A stretch of 64,000 bases of DNA, from contig CM072895.1 in NCBI GenBank assembly GCA_037013685.1, positions 13,242,463-13,306,462 on the forward strand, in the 5' to 3' direction. A program made the translations under genes and the position numbers. A model generated the notes under the pieces. It was given only the letters and a program-made list of their open reading frames with translations, was not told where the DNA came from and did no database searches. Shown here piece by piece: positions 1-13,799 of the stretch (its first letter is position 1; the number at the start of each line of letters is the position of its first letter). This DNA comes from Acridotheres tristis (Eukaryota; Chordata; Aves; Passeriformes; Sturnidae).

Positions 1-39
1 TTGGAAGGCTACAAACCAGAAAAGATGGTCATGACATTT

Positions 40-190
40 TACAGGTCTTACTCCTCTCAAATATTGTGTGCCACTTTGGCCATGCTGTCTCATAAAGAAC
101 ACATGTGGAATGGAAGATTGCTTGGTTTAAAAAAAGTGTTGAAGGGTTGGGTTGGTCTCTATAAGAGGATAAAATTAGAAAAATTAGCTT
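40..190 (+). mobile_element. Possible ancient CR1-like LINE fragment (C-terminal reverse transcriptase region)
   Basis: The stretch around 58-120 keeps the spacing of the CR1 segment that reads 'tattgtgt..cagtt.tgg...ctc..aaa..gacat..gga..tgga'. That segment lies just before the conserved C-terminal block of the reverse transcriptase gene in old bird and reptile CR1 copies. Many mismatches separate the motifs and no frame is intact, so this would be an old copy. I infer it from remembered CR1 patterns. A chance match is possible, and the ends are uncertain. Confidence 0.3.
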
Positions 191-1345
191 AGAATTTACT
201 CTGTAAAATATGACTGAGATGCCCTTACAACCATAGATGGTGAGAATATGAGTAAGAAATAATATTATTCAATATTTCTAATTAAATAAGAATGAAAGTA
301 TTTTAATTAAATGATCAGATGATAGATTTTAAACAAACAAAATAAATCAACAAAGAAAGTAGTTTTTCACATGGCTTGCAATTGTGGATCTCACTAAGAC
401 AGGCTGCTGGAGACAGCAAGATTAAAATTAATTCAGAAAGGGATGTGAATTATTTTAAAGACAATCCCTGCTGGTTCCCTTAAGCATGTTGGATAGGAAA
501 CTCAGAAAGAATTACAACCTAAAAAGCCTTAGTGAAGGGGTACTCCATTTGCCCTGTTCTTTTTCCTAAAAATCTGCATCTGACCGCCAGCGGCTGGGAA
601 AATGCTTCTGGTTGATACATTTGGATCCTCCTACTCACTGTTGTAACTGTTACTATCCTTGCGGCTGTGATTAGCAGGCATTTTTTTGGAAATACTAACA
701 ACAGCTAGACAATTATTCACTGGCATTAAACTCTCCTGTGTGTGCATATATGTACAAATTGCCTTGATTTCTTACAGTTTATTTGTAAACCAGATTCAAT
801 TAGCTTGGATGGACTCCTGCTACCATTTTTCATACACTGTTGAGTCAGAAAGTGGGCATAGTGGATTCAGTTTTGCCATGAGTAGAACCTCTTAAATATT
901 ATAGGTTTACTCTAAATCATTTTACCTCTGTTTAAAAGCCCTGTTCTAAGTCATGGAAAATGACTTAATCTATTATTGTTGGATCTATTCCAGGAATATC
1001 CATGACTTTCTTGGTCTCAGTATCATGAATATTTTATTGCATAGTAGAACGCTCTCTACATATTAGAGAGCCCATTTTTGTGACTGCATTTGGCAGATGA
1101 TTGTGCCTTTGCTGTTTCATTACAGTTATTTTTACTGGTGTTCCAATACTGCTCAGAGCCCCCCTGTGGGTTGAGACCCCTTGGTGGTAAATGCTTTAGC
1201 AGAACTGGAAGACTCTTTGCTATCTGAAAACAGTGGTGGTCCAAACAGGTAAAACACAAAAGTGAGAAAGGAAAAGCATAGCAGAGCAATGAATTGACTT
1301 GCTCACCATTACAGGGCATGTTGATGATAGAAATTACAGTAGTTG
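191..1345. other. Unannotated AT-rich sequence
   Basis: I see no gene, repeat family or low-complexity tract I can name here. Short open frames occur on both strands, but none exceeds about 100 codons and none resembles a known protein. The 1130-1345 part, just before the CR1, is slightly GC-richer and could be unrecognised older repeat sequence. Confidence 0.5.
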
Positions 1346-2350
1346 TAATAATTTTGGACTTCAGCAAAGCTTTTGGTACCCTCTCTCACAGTATCTTTCT
1401 GGACAAAATATACAGTACATAGTTGAATAACCATGGCAGCATCTTCATTAATGATTTGGATGCAGGACTCAAAGGAAAAATGTGTAAGTTTGCCTATGAC
1501 ACTAAATTGGGAAGAGCTGTTGACTCTCTTGAAGGAAGGGAGGCCCTGCAGAGACACCTTTACAAATCAGAGATGGGCAATCACCAACTGTATGAATTTT
1601 AACAAGGGCAAGTGCCAGATTTGGCACCTGGGCAATGCTGCATAGACTGGAGAATGAGAGGCTGGAGAGCAGCTGTGGAAAGGAACCTGGGAGTCCTGGC
1701 TGATGGCAAGTTGAGCCAGCAGTGCCCTGGCAGCCAGCAGGGGCAACCGTGTCCTGGGGACATCAGGGACAGCATGGCCAGGGAGGGGATTGTCCCTCTC
1801 TGCTCTGCACTGAGGCAGCCTCTCCTCAAATGCTGGGAGCAGATTTGGGCACCACAGTGTAAGAAAGACATTAAACTATTGGAGAGTGTCCAGAGGAGAC
1901 CAGCAAAGGTGGTGAAGGGCCTTGAAGGGAAGCTGTGTGAGGAGGGGCTGAGGGCACTGGGTCTGTTCAGCCTGGAGGAGACTGAGGGCAGAGCTCACTG
2001 CAGGAACAACTTCCTTGAGAGGGGAAGAGGAGCAGCAGGCACTGATCTCTGCTCTGTGGTGACAGTGACAGGACCCGAGGGAACGGCCTGAGGTTGTGTC
2101 AGGAGAGGTTTAGGTTAGATATCAGAAGTTTCTTCACCCAGAGGGTGTTTGGGCACTGGAACAGCTCCCCAGGGCAGTGGTCACAGCACCAGCCTGGCTC
2201 AAGCTGTGTTCGGACAATGCTCTCAGGCACAAGGTGTGACTCCTGGGCTGTCTGTGAAAGGTTAGGAGTTGGGCTCAATGGGTCATTGGGCTCAATGACC
2301 CCGATGAGTCCCTTCCAACTCAGCATATTCTGTGATTCTATGATTTTCTA
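1346..2350 (+). mobile_element. CR1 LINE, 3' portion, internally deleted and decayed
   Basis: CR1 is a non-LTR retrotransposon whose second ORF encodes endonuclease and reverse transcriptase. Translated in the forward direction, the copy starts at a recognisable reverse transcriptase segment (DFSKAFG, codons from 1357). It then jumps to FINDLD near 1445, so roughly 40 codons of the palm region are missing. The catalytic F-A-D-D box reads FAYD (1489-1500), with the first aspartate replaced by tyrosine. Frameshifts and stops follow, for example inside 1600-2090. The 3' part (KDI..LE.VQRR, then RFRLDIR.FFT at about 2101-2137) and the tail TTCTGTGATTCTATG near 2329-2343 are typical of bird CR1. 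The copy is dead. The 5' end is truncated, as is usual for CR1. The 3' boundary is good to within a few bases. Confidence 0.93.
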
Positions 2351-3835
2351 AATCCAGCAGCTCTTTTTCACTCATCTGACTGAATATAACTGAAGTGTTA
2401 TATTCAGCGTTCATCTTTGAAAACTGGGTTTACAAACTGTTTATACTTATAATTTATTTTTGTATCAGGTAAAATAAGTTTTGTTATATCCCCTTTATAG
2501 CACACAAGTTGTGCTTACTTACAAAACACCCATGCATAAGAAGACTTTTACACAGTACATTGCAGTTATTATCCTTTTTTTTAAAGAGAATTAACATCAA
2601 CACGCTTGCAATATGTTTCTTACTGTAGCCAAAATATGTTGTGTTTTTATCTTTTATGACTACAGATGATGGCAAATCTGTTCTGGTTCAGAAGAATGGC
2701 AAAGATTTTTAACACACAGTCAAGGACTTTAAAAAATATAAATATACATATATGTATATACAAAATACTCCTCTTAGATTACCAATTTCTATGTTATTAT
2801 ATATGCAAAATATTAAAAAGCTTCTGCTGATATAAAACAGTGACAAAGGGTACAAGGTGTCAGTGCCTAGAAAAATGTGTTCATAGCAAATGTATCCAAT
2901 AGCAGTTCTACAAAAAGTCCCAAGAGGCCAAGTTAGTTTTTAAATCCCCATGTGAGCCCTGGCATTGCAAACAAGGTACTACGAAAATTTCTACAGATGG
3001 CTGCTTAATGTGTAAATTAATCTGACTCAGTAAGGATCATGCTAGTCAGTGGCAGTTATAATTATAGATCAGTATAAGATCTTGCTCTACAAATTTGTAC
3101 AACCACAAAACTACCATACAAACACACGTTTATTTAAATACTTTAATTATTTACTGTCAGGATTTGTGACACATGTATGCTTCAGCTTGCAAACATTAAT
3201 TCGGAATGATACACGACAGTGTAGCTAGCATAAAAATAAACAAGGTAGCTTGTTTATTTTTTAAACAAAAGACACCCAAATAATCAAACCCCAACCTGCA
3301 GGAGTAAGGAGTACCAGAACATGTAAAGTAATGAAATCAGACATAAAACATCTCATTTTGTGCCGCTGTACTCAGGAAGTCAAAAGAACAACTCAAGTGC
3401 AACATTCTAGAGAGAAAGAAAAAAACATGTAGGTATCCTTAATTTGGATGTACATTTACAACTTGAATAGAAAGGTATGAAAAATCTTCAAGGCAACTGA
3501 TGGAAGTTTATTTAAAACAAAGTTATTCACAGTTAATGAGATTTGTGTGAATTTTTAACCATATTTTTTTTTCCTGAAGAGTTAAGTGAAGCAGCAACCT
3601 TGAAAAGCTCATCTGTTCTGATTACTCATGGCAGAAAACAATCCCTTGTTCTCTCTAAATCAACATGCACCAAAGAACTCACCATGGCAAATGGGCAGCA
3701 ATCGACAGATACACACGGTTCTTGGTTTTTTTTCACTTTGTAAAAAAAACCCTGACCTTACTTTAATCCTGTTTATAATCAGTTTAATGGAAACTTAATT
3801 TAAATGAGATTATTTGGAAATGCTCTTTCCTTAAA

Positions 3836-3946
3836 AACAAAAAAAAAAAAGAGAAAGGGAAATAAAGAAAAAGAAAAATAGATGACAAAGAGAATTTAGA
3901 AAATGAAAAGACAATAAAGGGAGAGAAAGAAAGAAAGAAATACAGA
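3836..3946. repeat. GA-rich (purine) low-complexity tract
   Basis: The + strand is almost entirely A and G for about 110 bases. It opens with an A-run (3838-3850) and ends in a short GAAA array (about 3924-3941). Open frames on the minus strand here (Phe/Ser/Leu-rich) are produced by the composition and should not be taken as coding. Confidence 0.8.
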
Positions 3947-6616
3947 GTGAATGGAATGAAGGAGATTGCTGAGTGAGGTCTACTGGTGTTAGACTTCAAA
4001 GTGACCATAATTCCCTCACTAGTGTATACTTTCAGATAGCATTGCAGCAGCATTTCTGCAAGTTTAGGGAGTGAAGGGTAGTGTTTAAAGTGGACTCTGG
4101 CATTTGAGAAATGTTCAAACTGTACACCTGGTTTATAATATATATAATGTGAAAATGGAACCTCAGCTTCATTGCTTTTGTCTGAAATGTTAGACAAACT
4201 GTAAAAAAAAAAAGAATTGTTTCAGTGATACACTTCAAGTACAAGCATTTGGACATTTTTTCTGAAGGGTTCATGCTGTGTCTTGTCTGAGCTCCCCACA
4301 ACCACTGAATTCTTAAATATGTTTACTTGAAAAGGTCAATAGCTGGTTATCCTGTAAACTTTCCTCTAGGCTAGATAATAACAAAGTATTAGTTTTTGCT
4401 CATCTTTAGTTGTCAGCCACTCACTAGGAGGTATCCAGTGCACTCATTTTTCCTCAGATTGTAAATGAGAGGGATAAAAGTGAATCAGAGGCAAGCAGTT
4501 GACTGCCTTTATTTATTTTATTTTTTTCTTTTAAAATCCTGAAATAAAACCTTAACAAAAAAGGAAGAGACATTTAATTAAGTCATAACCCTCTGGAGTA
4601 GAAGCATAAAGTACATGAAGAAGCAAGCACATTCAGCACACGGACAACAAAGGGAAGAAAAGCTGTTTGTTAAATCAAACAATGCTGTATCTAGGTAGCT
4701 TGAGGTTTCCATGAGGCTGTTGCTGTTATACAGCAAGCACACAAACACTGCTAGTCGAGGGGTTTCTGTAGCCAGTCACATTGTTGTGAAGACTGCTTGG
4801 AACTCCGTGGCAGAAATCTGAATTGTAAGCACTACCAATAGAAAAAACTTTTCTTTCTTGTTTTATTCCCCACCCTCCCCTAGAATGTTTTTCCAGTCTG
4901 TTTTCTACAATGCTTGATATTTTATCTAAGGTTTAGCAAGGAAATTGTGTTGGTGAATTGGCCAAAGGGTCCAACACTGGTGTGTATTTTAGTACATGAT
5001 GGAAAGTCATCCCCTAGACAAGACTGAAGCAATAGAGGCTGGCTGGAGGAAATGGTAAAAGCAATACTTGCTCCTTTAATTGCACGGAGATACTGGTCAT
5101 TGATTGTCAAGAGTACCTTAAGGGGTGTGACTGCTACAGTGGAAGGTCAGGCACAGCAACAAGCGACTCCACTGATATATTTTGTCAATAGGCAAGAGGT
5201 CTGTGATTGCCCTCTCTGGCTAAGAACATCCTTGCTATCTAAGAAATAGTGCTTCTGCAACAATCAGAGGTTAAGCTTGGATTATAATAAATAAAATTAA
5301 TGAGAAAAGTGACATATAATTGGTGAAATCACAAACACATTCGAGGTGAGTTCTGACTTGCTGTCAAGAATTTAAAGCACCACCACGTGAAGGAGGCTAC
5401 CAAAAGAAGGGTTTTTCCCCCCAACCACACTACAGAACATGATTTCAGGGGGAAACTCAAGCTCAGAGGAATTGTGCACATGGGAAAAGGTCACACTGCC
5501 TTGGGTCCCCCTAGTTCTGAATTGACTTTTCCACCTCTGTTAACCAGGACACCTCTTCCTTAGCTTGGTCCATCATTGCTAGAAAGTTTTTTTTGCCACA
5601 TGTGTGGAATTGGTCAGTAGGTATATAGTTACCCATGGAGTCTACTATGTTCCTTGCAACAGATTTTAGCCTGCATTTTAAGAATAGTTGGGTACTATTT
5701 GCTATTTGTATATTGGTAACCATGCTAAGAATTTTAGACTATGAATAATTTTTTATTTGACCTTTATCTGTATTCAAATAAATGAGGTATATTCTTTTGC
5801 CAAATTTTTGCTTCTTAATAGTCTCTAACAGCTAAGTAAGCAGAGATTTTCAATGACCATATATTTTGAATTTGATGATTTCCTTTAACGAATTTACAAG
5901 TTAAGATTTGAATCTAGTTCAAACACAGACTTACTATGAGAAAAGTTTCAGTTATTTGGTCTGATTACATGTATAAGTCTATTGGAATTGATTGTGGTTC
6001 CCTTACTAGAAGTGAACATTCTGATAAGAATATTTAAGTACTTCAACATTTGTTTTTCCTGAGCATTCTCTAATGCCATGATTATTAGAGGAGTTGACAT
6101 TATTCTACGGATTAAAAAAGGCCAGGTCTAGTGAATTTTCTTTGTCTCAGCCACTGAAGAAAGAATAGGTGTTTAAAAATAGAAACAAACAGGTGGAGGG
6201 AAGTCATAATACAATATAATATTGAATTTCCCCTTCTCTTAGGCATTTAGTGCTTCATCCAGAGGATTCCTTCCTGATTTTCTGGTGCAAAGAAGTGTGT
6301 AGTATACCAGGTACAATTAATTAGGTGAGCTAAATAGTATGCAGAGATTAGCATAAAGAACAGTTAACCATGTCTGCCATATGTTCAAATGCGCTTTATT
6401 GTGAATGTGGAGGAATAATTACATAGTATCTGGAATATTGCACTTTTCTGTAATTTACATAGTAGTAAAATTATGTTAATAACCTCAGACAAACCCTTAA
6501 AAGTAATGAAAGCCACAGGTCAAACCAAAAATTTAATCCTACTTTTAATGGGGATCAAGCCAATATTATGAAGGCAGTGTATTTAAGCGTATTTAAACAC
6601 CACATTCAATCCTTAC

Positions 6617-6765
6617 CTGTGTCTTGTCACACAGCTTTGTTGATATAGGCTCCAAATTTTTCTCCCATGGGTTCTTTTGGCTGGAGTGGCAACAGGCACC
6701 AGTGTACTGTGGCTTGGCAGGTGAGAGCAGAAGGCACAACCAGCGAGTTACAGCTGCAGTGTTTT
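6617..6765 (-). other. Candidate spliced exon (149 bp), function unknown
   Basis: On the minus strand, an acceptor with a pyrimidine-containing tract ends in ATTGCAG just before 6765, and a donor CAG/GTAAGG follows 6617. One of the three frames is open across the whole 149 bp, starting after two bases and ending on a codon boundary. This is inference from splice-like signals only. I do not recognise the peptide and see no partner exon. A long non-coding RNA exon or a chance match is equally possible. Confidence 0.2.
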
Positions 6766-8648
6766 CTGCAATAATTACAGAGAATTGATTTTGTCAGATG
6801 AAATTTTACACATTGGGTACATGGAATATTAGTTCCAAGAAAGACATAGGAATGTATTGCAAAGGAGACAACCCCCACCATTACCCACAACCTAGAAAAG
6901 CTACAGAAAAAGCAAAGTGAGGTCAAAACTCTAAAAGCCATCACAAATGTGGTTGCCACAGTAGATAAAGTTAAAAGCTTTGAAATCTTCAGGGTGGAAG
7001 TTTGATTAACTTTCTGATGCTCCAGACATCCTCTTTGAATTTATTTCCCTCTGGCTAAATTGTTCTCTTGCATCTCGGCTAATATTTTCAGATATTTCTT
7101 AATATGAATTTTAGAATATGCACGTAAAAAACTGTTTCAGAAGGCCAAATCCATCTGATCAAAACAGAAACAGCTATATGAAATTCAAGAACCTGGTTGA
7201 TCTGTATGTTGATTCTGCTGCTACTTAAAGAATCATGTTCTTAGTACTGTATTCTTACTCCTCTAGCAAAAACTAGAATATTTATTGTCATCAATTTAGC
7301 TAAAATTGGAGTGTTGGTAAAAAACTAATGTCTCTAATTTTGTGTTCTTTTCTGGATAGCTGGGAAGCTCCTTTTCTTTTTTTTTTTTAATTAGATTTGA
7401 GATGCTTTTTGTTTGTTCTTCTGCTGTCTCCCGAATAGGAAAAAAATAAATGTTATGCAAGTTTCCCACTTTGTTTCTGAGCTGTACCTAGTTTTTTCAA
7501 CATTACATTTTCAGTACTTAGCAGGCCACCCTGCATAAGTAAAAACCTAAGAATCCACTTTTAGAGTCACGAAAGTAAGTTCACATTGTTTGGTTTTACT
7601 TTTTCACTTGACAATTCTGATAAGTGTTCAGTGGAATTACTGTTGGCATACTTTTCAAAATAATTTCAATGCAACTCTGGATAATTTTAGATGATTCTCT
7701 CTCTGTGTCCTACACTGCTTTACAACAAGCTTCCTCAAAATTCCCACAGAAAAATCTAAGGATAGGAACTGGGAGTAAAGACCTTTCATGGAACAGTGAG
7801 CATCCAAATCCTGATTCCTGCTTTCCTGTGCCTCTCAAAGAGGTAAGCACAGAGCCAGGTACAAGGCAGGCTCAAAGCAGAGAAGAGTTGAAGGACAACT
7901 GCAAATTCATGTTGCTCTGTCCTGCTCTGCTGCTTGCACTGACTAAATGCAAAGTACAAAATAGGATCTGAACAAAACACACCAATTTAATATAAATCAC
8001 TGCTGGTACATTGTCATGGATAGACACAGACCCTTAAATGAAACTGTGGCATAAGCATTCGGCTGGCAACATTTCTTTTATAGGTCTTGAAGTGGCCTTT
8101 GCTTTATTAGCAAGTATATGTGTAATTCTTTTCACTGAGGCAATTATGCACAATACTGAGAATATAAAAGTACTAAAATATTTTTAGAAGTGACTGCATG
8201 TGCTCTGCTAGGACTGCAGAATTGTAATTTACTACATACAAAAAAAGAACATAATAAATGTTGCCTCACATTCTCAACTTCTCAAGTTTATATACTGCAT
8301 TTAAACATTCTGCATTTTATTGCAACTATTTGGCACCAAATCTTACATGCAGTAAACCAAATATGAACTTATACTGTTTCCTCATCTCTGCTGTTATATC
8401 TGTGCTAATCTTTAGCCTGTGCATGGCTTTTCCTTTCAGCTATTTGTGGTTTTAGAGACCTTTCTAAGTTTCCAGTAATGCTGAATAGCTGTTTATAAAA
8501 TTTCAAGTTCTCCAAGGCCTTTTTTGAATTATTTCTTCAAGATACTTTGCTTTTATGGTTCCATCCACTTTCATATATATTATGTGGTAAAATAAACCAC
8601 TGAATTTTTCTCATCTTTCATTTTTCTTATTAAAAATGCATTAAATTA

Positions 8649-8682
8649 TTTTCTTTTTTCTTTTCTTTTTTTTCCCCTCCAC
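8649..8682. repeat. Pyrimidine-rich (CT) tract
   Basis: A T-dominated run with interspersed C of about 34 bases, ending in a short C-run. It is simple low-complexity sequence with no sign of function. Confidence 0.7.
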
Positions 8683-11600
8683 AATCCATTTTTCTCATTA
8701 CATCTGAGTTCTACTTCAAGTCCTTCAAGCCACTGTTAATTTTGTTTTCTTTTGATAAGATGGAACATATTTGCCTCAGTCTCATTTGGGGTTTTCAGAG
8801 AGAGGGGGGCTATGTACAAGAATTTTCCAATATAAGTGGAAACTAAATTCTTTAAACCTTTTACTTGTTCCTCCCAGAATGTTGATTGACAAAAATAGTT
8901 CAGAATGGTTATAATGCCTTCTCTTATTTATTTCCTTGTTGCATATCTAAACCCTTGCTGCCATTTGAGTGCCTGATATTTCATTGGGGCTGAGACCTGT
9001 GCAGCATTACAAAACAAGTTCTATATTCTCCAGCAGCTTCCAAGAGTATTTGGAATGATTGTTTGATTAAGTAACATGGTTCATTAAACCTCTTTGTCTC
9101 TTCTTCCTCCAGATTTTGCGTTTTCTTCATATTCTGTTCTTCTCTCGAATTTAAATTTTGTTTCATGTTTTTTGTGTCTTCCATCAATCTTTCCCTTCCT
9201 ATTTTCAGTTCTAATATTTCACTGCCATATATCCCCATTTCACACTCCTTTTCTGTTTAACTTAAAATAGCTCCTGAGATTTTTTTGACCTCTAATTTTA
9301 GTTTTCTTTCACTGTCCCAAATCAACTAAAATTCTGGATGCCAGATCTTCTGTATGTGAAAAAAGAAAATATATTTTCCTTCACTTCCTAAGTGTCTACT
9401 CTGTGAGTGAGAATGAAGGTTGAAATAAGGAAAAGGGAAAAGCAAAAAGAAGTGAGCTTTACTGCATTTAAATTTACTAGTCAGAGGAAAACTCTGAAGG
9501 AAGAGTGGCACCAGGCTGATACAGATTGTAATGAAATTAGCCTCTGGAATCTTGTACCTTTCACAGACTAACCATGAACCACTTCTTTTCCCCCATTAAT
9601 GCAAGGAAAGGGAAGTGCAATAGATTCAGTCCTTGACATCGTTCTGATTAGAATTTACTGCAAAACTGACTCCAGAGCTCTCAGCAGCCTGGCAGATTAC
9701 TCAAGGAAAACTGTATGTGAAACCAGTGAGAAATAGCTACAGGAAATCTATATTAAGCCAGATAACATGACCAGGCTTTTAATGAAAAGAGCGACTGGGT
9801 TCTGGTTGAGTTTTTTGTCACTATGTGTATGGTTCTTGTAGTTTGAATTAGGATGAAAATGTAAATATCTAGTGAATTACTTACCTGGTTCCTGGCCTTA
9901 ATTTATGACAGCATCAATATACTTCAGAAATATTTTTCCTTTGACATTTAAATGAAATAAAAATTCCTTCTGTTTTATATTTTAAAAAAATCATATTTGT
10001 TCTGTACTTAGCCAAATTCTGCTCAGTTTAGGCCCGTGTGCTATTAGAATTCAAACAGTTGTACTTTGTAGATATCATTGTACTTTTTTTTTTTTTTAAT
10101 AAATAGGAATGGCTTTGATGTTTTCAAAAATTACTCAGGGAATTTGGATTATCAATTAACATTCACTTTCATGGGAGCTAGACAGCTGTTTAATTTATTT
10201 TTACATAATGCCTTAAAAAGCTTCAATGCATACATTTAGCTATAATCTGTAAGAACTGTCATCTAATAGAGTTCCAAACCTCACACATAATATCTAAGTC
10301 CCTATTGCACTCTGTGTGCCCTCCTGTGTACCCTGGACACACATGGCCCTTAACAGACAATGTTATTAAGAAATCTTTCCATGGGTCACTAGAGTAAATT
10401 TTACTTGATCATGGTGTTTATGACTATTGATTGTTCAATTTTTCTACTTAATAGATGGATTTTAAAGAACATCCAAAAGGGGTCTCAAATTGTTTTTTGT
10501 CTAGAATGGTTGAAGTGCACTTATTGAGTCCATTTGGTAGTTAGCTATAGCCAAAACACATAAGTGGACTTCTGCAAACAGGGTTTTCACTAATGGGAAA
10601 AAAAAAAAATGAAGGGATAGAGTTATTCAGTAAGCAGTAGGACCAATGATGTCTCTTTTCTTACAGACATCTTACATTTCTCATTGACTTTGTATTTTCC
10701 ATATTCAGAGCATCTCTTGAAGACTGTCTTCTCTCTGTCAGTACTCTGGATTCCCTCTTTATTGGTTAGACTGGAGGCAGTCTACTTTTTTCTTCACTTC
10801 AAGCTGAACATGTGCCTATCAGGGTGATTTTGTCAGAACACCGAATAGAGCAACTTTTCCTATACAGGAATAATGTTGATCTTGCTTGCCATTATACTAG
10901 TAGGAACTTTGAAAAATTTCTCTTTGTTAAACATCACTGAAATCAGCCTGTAAGTTCTAGAACTATTGGGAATCTGAAGGAGTGCTGTTGAAAACATTAT
11001 CCAAATGCACAACACTCCTTTTTCAAAGAGCAGAACTAAAAATCTCACTGTTATCAGCCTAACTCCTGTGTTTCTGAGTTTGTAACTCCAAATAAATCAT
11101 CTAATATTATTTTATAGCACATTTGCATACTAAATATGCTGATGTTTTAAAATTTATAATCATTATGTTATAGCGGTTTTAAGTTTAATTTCTACTCCAA
11201 AGAATTCAAATATATGTTATGAAATAAGAAAGGGGGAAATAAAATCCCTTCTTGGAAAGTTAGATTCAAAGCGTTTTCCAGAAATGACCATCAGCCAGTT
11301 TCAAGTCTGTAGGAAAAGATGCTCAAAGAACTCACAATTCACTACCACAAGAATTAACAGCAATGCTGATTAGGGCTTTCTTTCCTTCTACATTACAGTA
11401 AGGTGTGATGATCCACATTCATTTTAGGACTAAGAATTCCCAAATGGTCTCAGTTTAAATCATCTGCCTATACTGAGGAAATGCTACTACCCTCATTAAA
11501 ACAGATCAGTCATGCTTGCCACAAGTAGAGATAGACCAAAAGGAAAGAAGGGGAAAAATTAAAAAAGAAAAACATGTTAAATCTTAAAATATTCTGGCTA

Positions 11601-13799
11601 TTTTTTTTTCTTTGAAGTCTTTTCTCGGAGACAAGGCAAATATTGGTTTATAATATGTGATAAATTGTGAGAATGTATAAATGTGGTCATACAGTAAGCA
11701 TGATGGAATTTGCTGCTGCTGCACTGCCTGTCTCAGACACACAGTAGGTTGCCCACTTTTCAGCACAGAGCAGTTACATTTTCTCAGTTGGGAGCACAAC
11801 ATTATATGCAAGACTACATTTCTCAAAAGTCCATTTCCTAAGTTTAGGCACTGTGGACCTCATCACTTCTGTGTTAAGAACACATGATAAGATATAACAT
11901 GGCCATGACCATCCAAATCCCCCTTTTTTATCAGTAATATTAACTATCACACTGCCAAAAATGTCAAATAGAGAAGCAACAACAGGAACAGTCATTTACT
12001 TTTGGAGGAAGGTGACATTTCTGCTCTTTTGGTACATTAACTCCTTTTGAAATGCCACAGAACATACACAGAATTGGTGAATTTTAATTTTAAAAATTAC
12101 TTATGCAAAATAGAACGCAAAAAAGACAGAGAAGGTTACAGTTGGAAGTTAAGAGATGTTAAAAGATATATATCAGGTTTGGGAAGCATCTAATAAAATG
12201 AAAAAAAAAAACCAAAATAGGTTTCCTCTGGGAGAAAAAGAAACCAACAGCAATACTTTAGTCAGAGCAATTCTATTCAAACAAAAAAGCAGGGAACAGC
12301 TTCATGGGTGGCCAAGATACAAAGACCTGTCCTTCAGTCCAACAAATGGCCAAGAATCCTAAACAGGAAAGCATAGTAGAAAATAAACAACTTGTTAACG
12401 TGAGCAGTAGCAGCTGGAATCAGGCTGTTCCCAACCCTTTAAAAAAATCCAAGATGTAAATAACTCAGAGGGATAAAGCAGGAGTGTTCAGTACATGGTT
12501 AATACCTGAATTACCAGGGTGCCACGTAATGATTTAAGGCACAGCAAGCAAGCAGGGGCAGCTTGGGACACTGAGAGCAGGGACAAGCTGAGGAACATGT
12601 GGTATAAGAATGATCCCAATACTGTTAGCTTTTCTGGAATGACTGAGAGGTTCAGAGGAAGCTAAAACCATCAGGACTAACACTGCTAGAAAAACACTAG
12701 CCAACTGATGAGAGATACTGTTTTTTCCTTACTGGCACTCACAGAGACTTACAGGGGCTAAGTGTCTCTTGATATTCATGGATTTGTTTTTTTCATTTGC
12801 TTGAAACAAATTGGAAAATAAAACCCACTATACTTTATTCTTAAAAAAATAGAAAAGTCTATGCTTTCAAAAGCTGTTGGAGTTTAAGAATTTTGCATGA
12901 TGTAGGTATTTGCTACAGGATAATATTATCAGTTTATGTGTACCATAAATGCCTCACGATTCAAGCTCTGTCATATGAAGATGTGAAGTGCTGCCTTCAA
13001 AGGTGCCATAACACATTTCCAGTACGTCTCCTCATCATAAATTAGGAGGTTCCACTCCCGTAGAGTTCGGGAATAAGCAGCAATGAAGATCTAACTCCTC
13101 CCACTGCCAATCCTAAAGCAGCCCGAGATTCAGAAAAAGCTCTTTGGCACCTGTTCTATAAACCACTGATCTTGTGATAAAAATTATGGTCACCTGTATA
13201 AACTGTAGAAAAAGTAAGCTCTTGATAGGCGTTTGATTTCTTGACAAATGACATTAAAATTCTTTGCAAATACTTAACAAAGGGTTTGTAAATTTTAGCA
13301 TTAGAAGAAAGTACTTCACATGGAAAATTTATTCATACAACTAGATGTTAAAAGAAAAAAACCCACAAACGAACCCGGAAATATATGGGTCCAAAGTGAA
13401 ATTGAGTCCATGTGTCCATCCTCTATCGCTACTTCATAAACTAGCAACTCTAGAAAATAACATTTTAGTACCTTGCTTGGTCTCAGAAATGGATATTTCC
13501 AGATGATACTTAGATAAAGTGAAATGGAAAAGCATCAGAGAACTTTGTGTGGAATGTTAGGTGCAACATTCATCCAGTCCTTCTGTAGTAATATTCATTT
13601 ACTGCAATCAGTCTGTCAATCCTACTGTAATTCAGACACTGTTTTTATTGGAGGAAGAGACACTATTAAGCTTAACATTACATAAACCATTATTAGCACT
13701 TTTAAAGGATGGAGTAACTTAAAATTATTTAAAATAGTGATAACAAGTAAGTAAGTTTTATTTAATTGTGGTAAAATAAAAAAGATGAACTACAAATAT

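Larger units (their letters stand above)
2351..13799. other. Long unique AT-rich stretch without a recognisable gene
   Basis: There is no intact coding region. Features I can name are a GA-rich tract (3836-3946), several poly(A)/poly(T) runs of 9-15 bases (for example near 4202, 10084 and 12206), a pyrimidine-rich tract (8649-8682) and one candidate spliced exon on the minus strand (6617-6765). Alternating AT repeats lie near 2743-2760. The 2450-3550 part has many AATAAA-like signals on both strands and resembles untranslated or intergenic DNA. The open frames here are all under 140 codons and have no motif I recognise. Confidence 0.5.

Noticed and set aside
1612..2091. 159-codon plus-strand frame
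   Set aside because: It lies wholly inside the CR1 copy and is frameshifted relative to most of the reverse transcriptase reading, so it is a by-product of GC-rich repeat sequence, not a gene.
3784..4197. 137-codon minus-strand frame rich in Phe/Ser
   Set aside because: Much of it is produced by the GA-rich tract at 3836-3946 and nearby A-runs.
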